Shown here: in pieces, positions 16,931-25,329 of the stretch
Position numbering within the stretch: position 1 is the first letter of the stretch
Layout of the letters: every line of letters begins with the position of its first letter
NCBI RefSeq assembly: GCF_900129215.1
Contig: NZ_FQUQ01000002.1
Span: 1,116,001 to 1,180,000, forward strand
Direction: 5' to 3'
Origin: Pedobacter caeni
Lineage (GTDB): Bacteria > Bacteroidota > Bacteroidia > Sphingobacteriales > Sphingobacteriaceae
Length of the DNA: 64,000 bases
The notes under the pieces: model-generated
Databases searched by the model: none
What the model was told of the DNA's origin: nothing
What the model saw: the letters and a program-made list of their open reading frames with translations, nothing else
Made by a program: the position numbers and the translations under genes

Positions 16931-19141
16931 ATGAAAAACAAACTAAAAGGGTTCCTCCTAATTGCTGCAATAGCATTTGCAGGCTCACCGGTTTTGGCAC
17001 AATTGAACATTATTCCTCTTCCTCAGAAACTCGAAGAAAAAGGAAATCCGTTTCTGATCAGGCCACAAACAAAGATCTATTTTGAAAAAGGTTTGAAAGG
17101 ACAGGCGGCCTTACTTGCTGCAGCACTATCTCCGGCAACAGGTTTCGACTTTGTGCCGGAGGAATCAAAATCGGCAACAAAAGGAATTGTTTTAAGCACC
17201 GGGAATTCGGGCTCTGCCAATAAAGAAAGCTATCGTCTGAATGTGAACAAAGACCTGATCAGCATTAATGGGCAGAGTAGTGCAGGTGTGTTTTATGGCA
17301 TCCAGACTCTGCTTCAGCTGTTGCCGGCTGAAATCTATAACAAACAAAGACAAAAGTCGTTGAACTGGGAAGTGAAAGGTGTATCCATAGAAGATGCCCC
17401 GCTCTACCCATGGAGAGGAATGATGCTTGATGTGTCCCGTTATTTTTTTGGTAAAGAATATGTATTAAGGTTCATTGATATGATGGCCATGTATAAAATG
17501 AATACCCTTCACCTTCACCTGACCGATGACGCAGGATGGCGGATGGAGATCAAAAAATATCCTAAGCTAACTTCCATAGGTGCCTGGAGAGGAGTAGGGC
17601 CGGAAAGAACCGGTGGGTATTATACCCAGGAAGACATGAAGGAAATGGTGGCTTATGCGACCTTAAGAAACGTAGACATCATTCCTGAAATTGAACTGCC
17701 GGCACATGCACTTGCTTCTATTGCTGCTTACCCGCATTTGAGCTGTACCGGAGAACAACATGAAGTTCCTGCTCAGCATTTCATCAGCAAAGACATTTAT
17801 TGCGTAGGCAGGGAATCGACCTTCGATTTTTTAGCAGATGTGTTTAAAGAAACATTCGAAATATTCCCTTCTAAATATATCCATATAGGTGGTGATGAAG
17901 CCGTTTACGACCGTTGGAAAGAATGTCCTCATTGTCAGAAGAAAAAGAAGGAACTGGGGTTGAAAACAGAAAAAGAATTGCAGGTATATTTTAACCAAAG
18001 GGTACAAACCATGGTTAAAAAATACGGAAAGACCATTGTTGGCTGGGACGAAATCATCGAAGATGGCTTAAAAGAAAAAGCCGTAGGAATGGTTTGGCAT
18101 GATACAAAAAAAGCATTTAAGGCAGCAGAAGCAGGACATTATTCTGTAATGTCACTAACTGGATATTGCTATTTTGACGTGGCTGAAAGCAGTATTCCCG
18201 GAGAAATTAAAGCAGCAGGATGGTTGCCACCAATTTCCCTGGAGAAAGTATATCAATTGAATCCAATGCTCAAAGGCATGGATGAAAAATACCGTCCTTT
18301 GATCCTGGGAGCCTCCGCAACCTTATGGTCAGATCAGTTTATCCATGGAACCATACTCCAGGAACTCCCGCAAATCAATGAGAACCGTTCTGAAAAATAT
18401 TTTGACTACCTGACTTTTCCAAGAATGTCTGCATTGGCAGAAGTTTGTTGGACACCGGTAGCAAAACAAAGCTGGGCCGGCTTTGAGAAACGCCAAAGCA
18501 CACATTACAACCGTTATGACCAGGCTGGTTATGGCTATCGCTTGCCTCAGCCTAAACTGATCAGCAATGAGAAAGGAGATAAAGGGTATACCTTGAAACT
18601 GGAAAACACGGTAAAGGGAGCCGAAATCAGGTATTCTACTGATGGAACTCCTGCAAATGTTCATTCTGCAGTATATAATGGCCCCGTAACCGTTGCTAAA
18701 CTGAATGATTTTTATGCCATTACGGTAATGAACAGCAATCAGTATTCTTTGCCATTGTACTTCCCCGAGAAATATGAGAAGTTCAAAAAATATGGAGACT
18801 TCGTTGCGGATTGGAACCCTTCAAAAGTAAAGGGTAAAGATTTCGCTGTTTTTGAAATGAATGGATCAGGTAAGGTCAATGCAAATGGAGTTTACACACT
18901 TTCTTTCTGGTTTACTGAAGGCACATCAAGACTGGATATCGAGTCTGTAGAGGTATTTAAGAATGGACAAAAGATAACCGAAGACGTACATCCCGGATTT
19001 ACAGGTGGAACGAAAGAGGCTAATGAGTACAAATTTGAGATCAGCAATTATGAAACGGGAGCTGCTTTCAGCATCAAGGCAAAAGTCCGCGGAGATGTTA
19101 GTAATGACAGCAATGGTGTGGTGATGATCAGAAAAAATTAA
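16931..19141 (+). CDS. GH20 beta-N-acetylhexosaminidase
   Basis: This 736-residue secreted enzyme removes terminal GlcNAc or GalNAc from glycans. A signal peptide ends near SPVLAQ (residue 24 or so). An alpha/beta N-terminal GH20b domain (about 27-145) precedes the catalytic barrel, which begins with YPWRGMMLDVSRYF. The paired catalytic acids are in IHIGGDEAVYDRW (Asp322-Glu323), with HLHLTDDAGWRMEI and VPAQHF as further family blocks. A C-terminal region contains chitobiase-like text (ENTVKGAEIRYSTDGTPA) and a beta-sandwich. The ATG at 16931 starts the signal peptide; an in-frame TTG at 16910 is not needed. The LacI-type operator pair upstream suggests sugar-controlled expression. Confidence 0.95.
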   Translation: MKNKLKGFLLIAAIAFAGSPVLAQLNIIPLPQKLEEKGNPFLIRPQTKIYFEKGLKGQAALLAAALSPATGFDFVPEESKSATKGIVLSTGNSGSANKESYRLNVNKDLISINGQSSAGVFYGIQTLLQLLPAEIYNKQRQKSLNWEVKGVSIEDAPLYPWRGMMLDVSRYFFGKEYVLRFIDMMAMYKMNTLHLHLTDDAGWRMEIKKYPKLTSIGAWRGVGPERTGGYYTQEDMKEMVAYATLRNVDIIPEIELPAHALASIAAYPHLSCTGEQHEVPAQHFISKDIYCVGRESTFDFLADVFKETFEIFPSKYIHIGGDEAVYDRWKECPHCQKKKKELGLKTEKELQVYFNQRVQTMVKKYGKTIVGWDEIIEDGLKEKAVGMVWHDTKKAFKAAEAGHYSVMSLTGYCYFDVAESSIPGEIKAAGWLPPISLEKVYQLNPMLKGMDEKYRPLILGASATLWSDQFIHGTILQELPQINENRSEKYFDYLTFPRMSALAEVCWTPVAKQSWAGFEKRQSTHYNRYDQAGYGYRLPQPKLISNEKGDKGYTLKLENTVKGAEIRYSTDGTPANVHSAVYNGPVTVAKLNDFYAITVMNSNQYSLPLYFPEKYEKFKKYGDFVADWNPSKVKGKDFAVFEMNGSGKVNANGVYTLSFWFTEGTSRLDIESVEVFKNGQKITEDVHPGFTGGTKEANEYKFEISNYETGAAFSIKAKVRGDVSNDSNGVVMIRKN

Positions 19142-19144
19142 GCA

Positions 19145-19954
19145 TCAACGGGACTCTTTCATACCTGAATTCGCTTTCTGGAAATCGCTTGGTCGCATAT
19201 GAATCAACTGCTGGAAGGTATTGCTAAAGGCAGCAATACTGGAGTAACCAACTTCATATGCGATCTCACTAACATTTTTTTCCCCATTCAGCAGCAGTTC
19301 CATTGCTTTGATCATCCTCAGCATTTTAAGATACTGCAGGAAGGAAATTCTTAACTGTTGCTGAAACAACCGCGTTAAGTTTCGTACACTAAGTCCGAAC
19401 TGAGTGGCCACCAATGGTAAGGTGAGTGGTTCATGCAGGCGATCCTGTAAATAGCCTGCAATGTCCAGCAGTCGTTTGTCTTCTGTTGTCGGTAGCAGAA
19501 TGGAAAACCTTTCTCCCGGAGAATTGACCAGCAAATGCTTCATCGTCTTTAGAAACTCATATTCCCAGCTTCCGAAAAATACATGTCCCTGCCAGTTTTC
19601 GGCATAGCTGATCATTTCCCGCAGCAGATTGCTGACCGGGTAAATTCCAAGTTCTTCATAAAATCCGGTTGGCGACTGGCTTTCATCCGGAAAGTAAATA
19701 TTAAAGATGGTCAGTTCTTTTGTATTGAATTTAACATGATGCACCACGCCTTTTGGAATCCAGACATAATGCTGTGAAGGGATATAATATTCCTGATCAG
19801 CAGTTTTCAGATAGGCCATTCCACCAGAAACCAGAAGTAGTTGGGCTTTAAGATGGTAATGTGGCGGAAAACGATGTTCTAGCTGCTCCTTCATCATATA
19901 GATCGTTTCATCATACAGATCTATCTCTTTTTCAAATTCCTTTAATGTGATCAT
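19145..19954 (-). CDS. AraC-family regulator, divergent from an efflux operon
   Basis: This 269-residue protein has an N-terminal cupin-like sensing domain (EHRFPPHYHLKAQLLLVSGG, then YYIPSQHYVWIPKGVVHHV). Two C-terminal HTH motifs follow: LPLVATQFGLSVRNLTRLFQ, and NVSEIAYEVGYSSIAAFSNTFQQLIHMRPSDFQ. It shares an 88-base intergenic region with the TolC-HlyD-MFS operon, so that operon is the likely target. Its 3' end nearly touches the convergent GH20 gene. The frame opens at a TTG (19963), but that codon is the end of the promoter box TAATTTTG, so ATG 19954 is the likely start. Confidence 0.9.
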   Translation of the reverse strand: MITLKEFEKEIDLYDETIYMMKEQLEHRFPPHYHLKAQLLLVSGGMAYLKTADQEYYIPSQHYVWIPKGVVHHVKFNTKELTIFNIYFPDESQSPTGFYEELGIYPVSNLLREMISYAENWQGHVFFGSWEYEFLKTMKHLLVNSPGERFSILLPTTEDKRLLDIAGYLQDRLHEPLTLPLVATQFGLSVRNLTRLFQQQLRISFLQYLKMLRMIKAMELLLNGEKNVSEIAYEVGYSSIAAFSNTFQQLIHMRPSDFQKANSGMKESR

Positions 19955-19960
19955 TGTGGC

Positions 19961-19968
19961 CAAAATTA
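19961..19968 (-). promoter_or_regulatory. -7 promoter box of the araC-type gene
   Basis: On the minus strand this reads TAATTTTG, an exact TAnnTTTG match ending 7 bases before the ATG at 19954. The transcript would be leaderless or nearly so. Confidence 0.5.
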
Positions 19969-20014
19969 GTAAATTATTGGCTCATTATATAAAACCTTTG
20001 AATCCTGCAGGCGA

Positions 20015-20022
20015 TAGTTTTG
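20015..20022 (+). promoter_or_regulatory. -7 promoter box of the efflux operon
   Basis: TAGTTTTG matches TAnnTTTG and lies 20 bases upstream of the TolC start. A TTTG at 19997-20000 gives a short 14-base spacer, so the -33 element is weak or regulator-assisted. The divergent araC promoter box is 47 bases away. Confidence 0.5.
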
Positions 20023-20042
20023 CATTAGAAATCAAAGTAAAA

Positions 20043-21374
20043 ATGAAACATCAGTTAACTGTAATATGCCTCCTGGGATTGCTGCAATGCTGGCAGGAGG
20101 GAAATGCCCAGCAGAGGCTGTCGGGAGGACAGTCCGTTACGCTTCCCGAAGTTTGGGCGCGATTGGAAAAACACAATAAGGAGCTAAAATCAAAAGAACT
20201 GGAGGTCAAAAAAAGTGAAGCCCAATGGAAAAGTGCCAGAATAGACCGCCTTCCTGAGCTCAATGTTGGAGGGAGTTATTCCAGAGTATCGGATATGATG
20301 CTGTACAAAGACGGTATTTTTCGGGAAGGAAAGAATGTTCCGGTGATTCCACAATCCTACAGTATCGGGGGAGAGGCGGCCTTGAATCTGTACAATGGAG
20401 GGAAAACAAAACTGGAAATACAACTGAAAAAGATTCAGCTGGAAATGGCTGCCGATCAACATGATCTTGCAGGGGCCGATTTGAAGTTTAAGAGTGCAGT
20501 TTATTATTTTGAGCTTTTGAGGAATTATCAATTTAAAGCACTGATGCTACAGGAGATTGCCTATGAAGAGAAGCAACTCAAAGAAATCAGCCACCTCTAC
20601 CAAAACGGGATTGTGCTGAAAAGCGATGTCCTGAGGGCAGACCTGAAGGTCTCTAACCAGAAATTACTGATCTCAGAAATTGAGAATAACATTGTCCTTG
20701 GCAGTCAGCAGTTAAACATCATGATGGGGCAGGCTGATAGTATTCGCTTAGCCCCGGATCCCGGAAAGATGGAAAATCCTCCTTCTTCAGTATTGAGCTA
20801 TCAGGAGTACCTTGCGCTCGCACTTAAAAGTTCATTTGAAATCAAACTCTCTGCAAATGAACGGGCATTAAAGGATTTAAATGTTAAACAAGTGAAATCA
20901 AATGTATTGCCAAAGCTCAGCCTGTTTAGTGCCTACCATTATAATTATCCGCAAAGCTCGTTTTACCCTTATTCGGATGCACTCTGGGGCTTTGGTCAGC
21001 TGGGGTTGAAACTGACGATGCCGATCTCCAATTTTTACCTGAACAAGCATAAAACTACAGCTGCAGCGATTTCCTCCAAACAGCAGGGATTAGCTTATGA
21101 AATCAGGGAAGATGAAATCAGAACAGCCGTAAATAAAGCCTGGTTACATTATACTGAGGCATTGAAGCGGATTGAGGTAGCGAAAAAAAACATCCTTCAG
21201 GCTACGGAAAGCCTGAGGATTTTAAGGAACAGTTATTTCAATCAGCAGGCCTTACTCACCGATATGCTGGATACGGAAACTCAATTGCTTCAGTCCAGAT
21301 TTGACCTCACTACGGCAGAAGTAAATGCACAAATTCAATATTATCAGCTCTTAAAAACAGTAGGGAAAATTTAA
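20043..21374 (+). CDS. TolC-family outer membrane efflux protein
   Basis: This 443-residue outer-membrane channel begins with a signal peptide (MKHQLTVICLLGLLQCW, then a cleavage-like region GNAQQ). The body has the repeated TolC pattern of long amphipathic coiled-coil helices and short beta strands. Examples are LNVGGSYSRVSDMMLYKDG, NLYNGGKTKLEI and the second-repeat equivalent around PKLSLFSAYHYNYPQ. The length is near the usual 420-480. It is the first gene of a three-gene export operon; the HlyD-type adaptor starts 10 bases later. ATG 20043 is preferred because upstream in-frame starts lie before the promoter. Confidence 0.92.
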   Translation: MKHQLTVICLLGLLQCWQEGNAQQRLSGGQSVTLPEVWARLEKHNKELKSKELEVKKSEAQWKSARIDRLPELNVGGSYSRVSDMMLYKDGIFREGKNVPVIPQSYSIGGEAALNLYNGGKTKLEIQLKKIQLEMAADQHDLAGADLKFKSAVYYFELLRNYQFKALMLQEIAYEEKQLKEISHLYQNGIVLKSDVLRADLKVSNQKLLISEIENNIVLGSQQLNIMMGQADSIRLAPDPGKMENPPSSVLSYQEYLALALKSSFEIKLSANERALKDLNVKQVKSNVLPKLSLFSAYHYNYPQSSFYPYSDALWGFGQLGLKLTMPISNFYLNKHKTTAAAISSKQQGLAYEIREDEIRTAVNKAWLHYTEALKRIEVAKKNILQATESLRILRNSYFNQQALLTDMLDTETQLLQSRFDLTTAEVNAQIQYYQLLKTVGKI

Positions 21375-21384
21375 AGGGGAAAAC

Positions 21385-22437
21385 ATGGATCATAAAAATC
21401 ATAAAACAGATAAAATAGTTATTGCAGGTACCAAAATCATTGGAATCATAATGGCATGCGGGCTTATTGTATGGGGAACCTCCCTGCTTTTCGCCATGTT
21501 TAAATACGAGGAGACAAATGATGCCCAGGTAGAGGAATATGTAAATCCGGTGAATGCCAAAGTCGGAGGGTATATCTCGAAGATTTATTTTCAGGAAAAC
21601 CAGGAGGTAAATGCAGGGGATACCCTGGTGTTGATCGATAACAGTGAATACAACATACAGAAGGAAGAATCCGCTGCTGCACTTGAAAATGCGAAATCAC
21701 AGATTGGAATTCTGGAAGCCAATGAACAGACATTAAGGAGTAATGCAGAAGTGAGTAAATCTCAAATCGATGCTGCCAGGGCAAAAATGAACCGTCAGCA
21801 AGCAGAATTTCAACGTTACAAAAACCTGCTTGAGCAGGAATCGGTTACGCAACAACACTTTGATAATGTGAAAACCGCATTGGATATTGCGACTTCTGAA
21901 TACCAGACGATGCTCAATACACATAAAGTATCCCTGTCCAAAATTAACGATGTTAAAGCTCAGAAAATTTCGGCGCTGACAGAAGTAAAGAGAAGGCAAT
22001 ATGTATGGAGCAGGAATGAACTTGAATCCGGATATACGGTGATTACCGCTCCCTATAAGGGCCGGGTAGGAAAAAAGAACATTCAGGAAGGCCAGCTTGT
22101 TCAGCCTGGGCAAACCATGACCTTCATTTTGAATGAAGAAGGTGGCAAATGGATCGTGGCCAATTTCAAGGAAACACAGATTGGTACGTTTAAGGCCGGG
22201 CAAAAAGCATCCATCACGGTGGATGCTTTTCCAGGGCAGAAGTTCAACGGAGAAATAGAATCGATCTCTCCTGCAACGGGCTCAAGATATTCTTTGTTGC
22301 CTCCGGATAATGCAACGGGAAACTTTGTGAAAATCATACAACGCATCCCTATCCGTATCAGACTCACCGACCAGCGATTAAAAATATCGATGTTATCTGC
22401 AGGAATGAATGCCAATGTTTACATCGATAAAGAATAA
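21385..22437 (+). CDS. EmrA/HlyD-type membrane fusion protein
   Basis: This 350-residue periplasmic adaptor has one N-terminal TM helix (about 15-37). A biotinyl-lipoyl-like half motif follows (VNAKVGGYISKIYFQENQ and VNAGDTLVLIDNSEY), then a coiled-coil hairpin (about 90-200) rich in Gln, Lys and Glu. The returning lipoyl half (GYTVITAPYKGRVGKKNIQEG) and a beta-barrel segment (GGKWIVANFKETQIG) close the fold. This is the typical EmrA architecture that links an MFS pump to TolC. Both partners flank it, 10 bases upstream and 2 bases downstream. Confidence 0.93.
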   Translation: MDHKNHKTDKIVIAGTKIIGIIMACGLIVWGTSLLFAMFKYEETNDAQVEEYVNPVNAKVGGYISKIYFQENQEVNAGDTLVLIDNSEYNIQKEESAAALENAKSQIGILEANEQTLRSNAEVSKSQIDAARAKMNRQQAEFQRYKNLLEQESVTQQHFDNVKTALDIATSEYQTMLNTHKVSLSKINDVKAQKISALTEVKRRQYVWSRNELESGYTVITAPYKGRVGKKNIQEGQLVQPGQTMTFILNEEGGKWIVANFKETQIGTFKAGQKASITVDAFPGQKFNGEIESISPATGSRYSLLPPDNATGNFVKIIQRIPIRIRLTDQRLKISMLSAGMNANVYIDKE

Positions 22438-22439
22438 CC

Positions 22440-24029
22440 ATGACAGCACTTGCTTTGCCATTTTTCAAGCCATGGGCTCCGGAGTGGCTAATCCGTTTGA
22501 TGATCCTCCTGGTATTACTTCCTGCCTTGGGAACCTTTGCCCTGTATTTCAGCAATTCAGCAGAAACCGCTGGTTATTATGGAATGGAGCCGGCGGATGT
22601 TCAATATTCAGTGGTGATCATGTATGGAGCACTGGTGACCTTCCTTCCCCTGGACGACCGCTTTGTAAAGTACCTGCTGCCCAGACGATATTTTTTGCTC
22701 GGCATCGGACTCAATACTTTAACTTATTTCATTTGTGAAGCAAGCAGGAGCATAGAAATATTTATGATCTGCAGGTTTATACAGGGGGCGGTATGTGCCT
22801 TATTCTGCAGCATTTGCCTGAATATGATTTTCTCAAGACTGCAGGTCCAGAGGGCCAGGACCATAGGTTATACTGTTTTTTACGGGACATTGCAGGTGAG
22901 TATTCCTGCCTGTGCTTTATTGTGCAGCTGGCTGCTTCATTATTTTAATTTCAATATCCTGTTTTATGCATTGATCCTCATGGAAATTCCGGGCGTAATC
23001 CTGTTGTTGCTTCTCACCAATAATGTGCGGTTCAGAAAGAAGTTTCCATTGTATCAGATAGATTGGATCAGCTACCTGTTTTATGCTTTTATTTTCACCG
23101 CCGGTGGTTATATTTTCATATATGGTCAGCAACTGAACTGGCTGGACAGCCCTTTAATCAGGATGCTCATCTTATCGGTACTGATCGCCTTGTTTTTATT
23201 TGTGCTCAGGCAGTTTCATTTGAAACGCCCCTTTATCAACCTGAAGTTGTTTCGTTTTGCCGATTTCAGAAATGGCTTATTACTGCTGATGGTCTATTAT
23301 ATTTTTAAAGGGACAACGGGCTACGCTTATGCCTGTTTACAGGGAGTCCTGGGGGTTGATCCGGTTCACCTGAGCCCAATCTGGCTGATCAATATTGCGG
23401 GAATTGTTTTGGGAATGCTCATCTCTTCGAGATTTATCCTGAACGGAACTTCTGGCAAGTACCTTATTATCGCCGGATTTTCCGCTTTACTCCTTTACCA
23501 TATCCAGCTGTATTTCCTGTTTTCCAGTGTTTCAAATACCCATGATTTTCTGCTGCCATTTTTTATCCAGGGGCTGGGAGCAGGGGGCTTGTTTGTGCCG
23601 ATCGTACTTTTTACCGTTTCATCTGTGCCTGCTCAGCTTGCCGGATCCGTTTCTTTCATCGGAATCGGCGTACGTTTTGTTGGTTTTTGCATGAGTATTG
23701 CCATCAGCAATTATTTTCAGTTGTTTAACAATAGCACGCATTATGATAAATTCAGAGGAAGTATCACCGTATTAAATCCGATCATGAATGAAACCATGGA
23801 GGCGATCCGGGAAAATGTGGCATTAGGTGGACAGGACGTCAAAACGGTCAATAGCCTAACTTCCGGGATCTGGAATAAAATGCTCAGTAAGCAGATTTTT
23901 TTACGTGCTTCCATGGATTATTACGAAATGATCATCTGGGCAATATTGGTACTCATCATGGTGTTGTTGCTCGCTCCCAGGGGGAAGAGGATGATCCTGG
24001 TACTAAGAAAGAGATTCCTTCCTTATTAG
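22440..24029 (+). CDS. EmrB-like MFS transporter (DHA2 type)
   Basis: This 529-residue protein has about fourteen hydrophobic segments, as in DHA2-family drug:H+ antiporters. MYGALVTFLPLDDRFVKYLLPRR is the loop 2-3 region, where the usual G-x-L-x-D-R-x-G-R/K pattern is only loosely kept. The following CRFIQGAVCALFCS corresponds to the conserved R-x-x-Q-G segment of TM4. With the HlyD-type adaptor and TolC upstream it forms a complete tripartite pump. The substrate is unknown. Its last 27 bases overlap the convergent HxlR gene. Confidence 0.9.
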   Translation: MTALALPFFKPWAPEWLIRLMILLVLLPALGTFALYFSNSAETAGYYGMEPADVQYSVVIMYGALVTFLPLDDRFVKYLLPRRYFLLGIGLNTLTYFICEASRSIEIFMICRFIQGAVCALFCSICLNMIFSRLQVQRARTIGYTVFYGTLQVSIPACALLCSWLLHYFNFNILFYALILMEIPGVILLLLLTNNVRFRKKFPLYQIDWISYLFYAFIFTAGGYIFIYGQQLNWLDSPLIRMLILSVLIALFLFVLRQFHLKRPFINLKLFRFADFRNGLLLLMVYYIFKGTTGYAYACLQGVLGVDPVHLSPIWLINIAGIVLGMLISSRFILNGTSGKYLIIAGFSALLLYHIQLYFLFSSVSNTHDFLLPFFIQGLGAGGLFVPIVLFTVSSVPAQLAGSVSFIGIGVRFVGFCMSIAISNYFQLFNNSTHYDKFRGSITVLNPIMNETMEAIRENVALGGQDVKTVNSLTSGIWNKMLSKQIFLRASMDYYEMIIWAILVLIMVLLLAPRGKRMILVLRKRFLPY

Positions 24030-24386
24030 GTATTTCTTTTTCTTGTCGTCCTGAAGGTCCTTTACCTCATCAGCGGCATATTCATTGGCCCATAGTTCCA
24101 GCGCAGTTAATGCTGGTCCCATTGCTCTGCCTTTTTCAGAGATCTGATAATAAACTTCCGGCGGGAAAGTATTCTTTTCCGTACGGATGATCAGTCCATG
24201 AGCTTCCATCTGTTTCAGGTGGTCTAACAATACTTTTTTTGCCACTTTAGGAATGATGCGCCAGAGGTCTGTAAAACGGATCTGCTCCTGATGGAATAAA
24301 TGATATAGAATGATGGGCTTCCATTTTCCGGATAACATGGTCAATGCCACATCGAGGCCGCAATGTCTGAACTGTTTATAATTCAT
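24003..24386 (-). CDS. HxlR-family transcriptional regulator
   Basis: This 127-residue winged-helix protein has the family signature CGLDVALTMLSGKWKPIILY. The recognition helix follows (RFTDLWRIIPKVAKKVLLDHLKQMEAHGLI), then the wing with PPEVYYQISEKGRAM. It is divergent from the MBL-fold hydrolase, with 96 bases between the start codons. A direct repeat directly upstream of its own ATG is the likely operator. Its 3' end overlaps the MFS gene by 27 bases. HxlR proteins often respond to reactive electrophiles, but the inducer here is not visible. Confidence 0.92.
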   Translation of the reverse strand: MNYKQFRHCGLDVALTMLSGKWKPIILYHLFHQEQIRFTDLWRIIPKVAKKVLLDHLKQMEAHGLIIRTEKNTFPPEVYYQISEKGRAMGPALTALELWANEYAADEVKDLQDDKKKKYLIRKESLS

Positions 24387-24421
24387 GGTTACTAAATGGT
24401 GAGCAGGTTACTAAAAGGTGA
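24387..24421. promoter_or_regulatory. Direct-repeat operator between hxlR and the MBL gene
   Basis: GGTTACTAAATGGTGA (24387-24402) and GGTTACTAAAAGGTGA (24406-24421) agree at 15 of 16 positions and are spaced 19 bases apart. The first copy abuts the HxlR start codon. They lie in the divergent HxlR/MBL region, where the regulator could act on both genes. Confidence 0.65.
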
Positions 24422-24482
24422 ACTTCGGGGTAGTATGAAAAGATAACTTAATCTTTGCCGTATCAAATTTAAATATTACATC

Positions 24483-25241
24483 ATGAACTTACAACTATTG
24501 CGCAATGCAACGCAGGTGCTCCGTGTAAACGGGAAAAATATACTGATTGACCCAATGTTCGCTCCTAAATATTTTTATCCTCCTTTTGAAAGGACGGGAA
24601 CAGAAGTCCGTATTCCGACAGTAGATTTACCAATTACTGAGCAGGAGCTGGAACTCTTGATTCCGACAATAGATGCAGTACTTCTGACCCATATCCATCC
24701 TGATCATTGGGATCAGTTTGCCAAAGAATTGCTGCCAAAAGACATCACGCTGTTTTGTCAGCCTGCAGATATAGCAGCGGTAATACAGGATGGTTTTAGC
24801 AGGGTACAGGCGATTGAAGAAGAGCTGATCTGGAATGGCATTCAGATCAACCGTACCGGCGGACAACATGGCGTTGGAGAGATCGGAAAAATGATGGGAG
24901 TAGTTTCCGGTTATGTGATCCGTTATGAACAGGAAATGGTATATATTGCCGGTGATACGATCTGGTGTGAAGAAGTTCGGTCGGCCTTAGATTTATATCA
25001 GCCCGAACGTATTGTGTTGAATGGCGGAGCAGCCAGATTTGTGGTTGGGGAACCGATCGTGATGGATACTTCGGATATTTTAAAAGTTGCCGCGTATATG
25101 CCTGCTTCAAAAATCTATGTGGTTCACCTGGAAGCGGTGAGCCATGCCAGCGAATCCAGAGATTTTATCCGGACCGCTTTAGCAGAGGAGGATTTGTCTG
25201 AAAGGTGTTTTGTTCCGGAAGACGGACGTTTTTTGTTTTAA
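24483..25241 (+). CDS. MBL-fold metal-dependent hydrolase (UlaG-like)
   Basis: This 252-residue protein belongs to the metallo-beta-lactamase fold. LLRNATQVLRVNGKNILIDPMF forms the first strands, LLTHIHPDHWDQF is the H-x-H-x-D-H metal motif near residue 70, IAGDTIWCEE supplies the bridging Asp, and VHLEAVSHASES holds a late His. This pattern resembles UlaG-like lactonases and related Zn or Mn hydrolases. Its promoter probably includes an imperfect -7 box (AATCTTTG, ending at 24457). The divergent HxlR gene and the direct-repeat operator suggest it is induced by the compound it detoxifies. Confidence 0.88.
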   Translation: MNLQLLRNATQVLRVNGKNILIDPMFAPKYFYPPFERTGTEVRIPTVDLPITEQELELLIPTIDAVLLTHIHPDHWDQFAKELLPKDITLFCQPADIAAVIQDGFSRVQAIEEELIWNGIQINRTGGQHGVGEIGKMMGVVSGYVIRYEQEMVYIAGDTIWCEEVRSALDLYQPERIVLNGGAARFVVGEPIVMDTSDILKVAAYMPASKIYVVHLEAVSHASESRDFIRTALAEEDLSERCFVPEDGRFLF

Positions 25242-25250
25242 CATGAAGCG

Positions 25251-25281
25251 ATAAAAAAAGCACCAGGCTGACCTGGTGCTT
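25251..25281 (-). terminator. Rho-independent terminator after the M60 gene
   Basis: A perfect 10-bp stem (25258-25267 with 25272-25281; AAGCACCAGG and CCTGGTGCTT) has a 4-base loop. On the minus strand it is followed by a run of seven T. It lies about 50 bases past the M60 stop codon. The convergent MBL gene ends just before it. Confidence 0.85.
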
Positions 25282-25329
25282 CTCCATTTAATAAAATAAG
25301 GGCTTTATAGATGTTCTTATTAATTTGAA

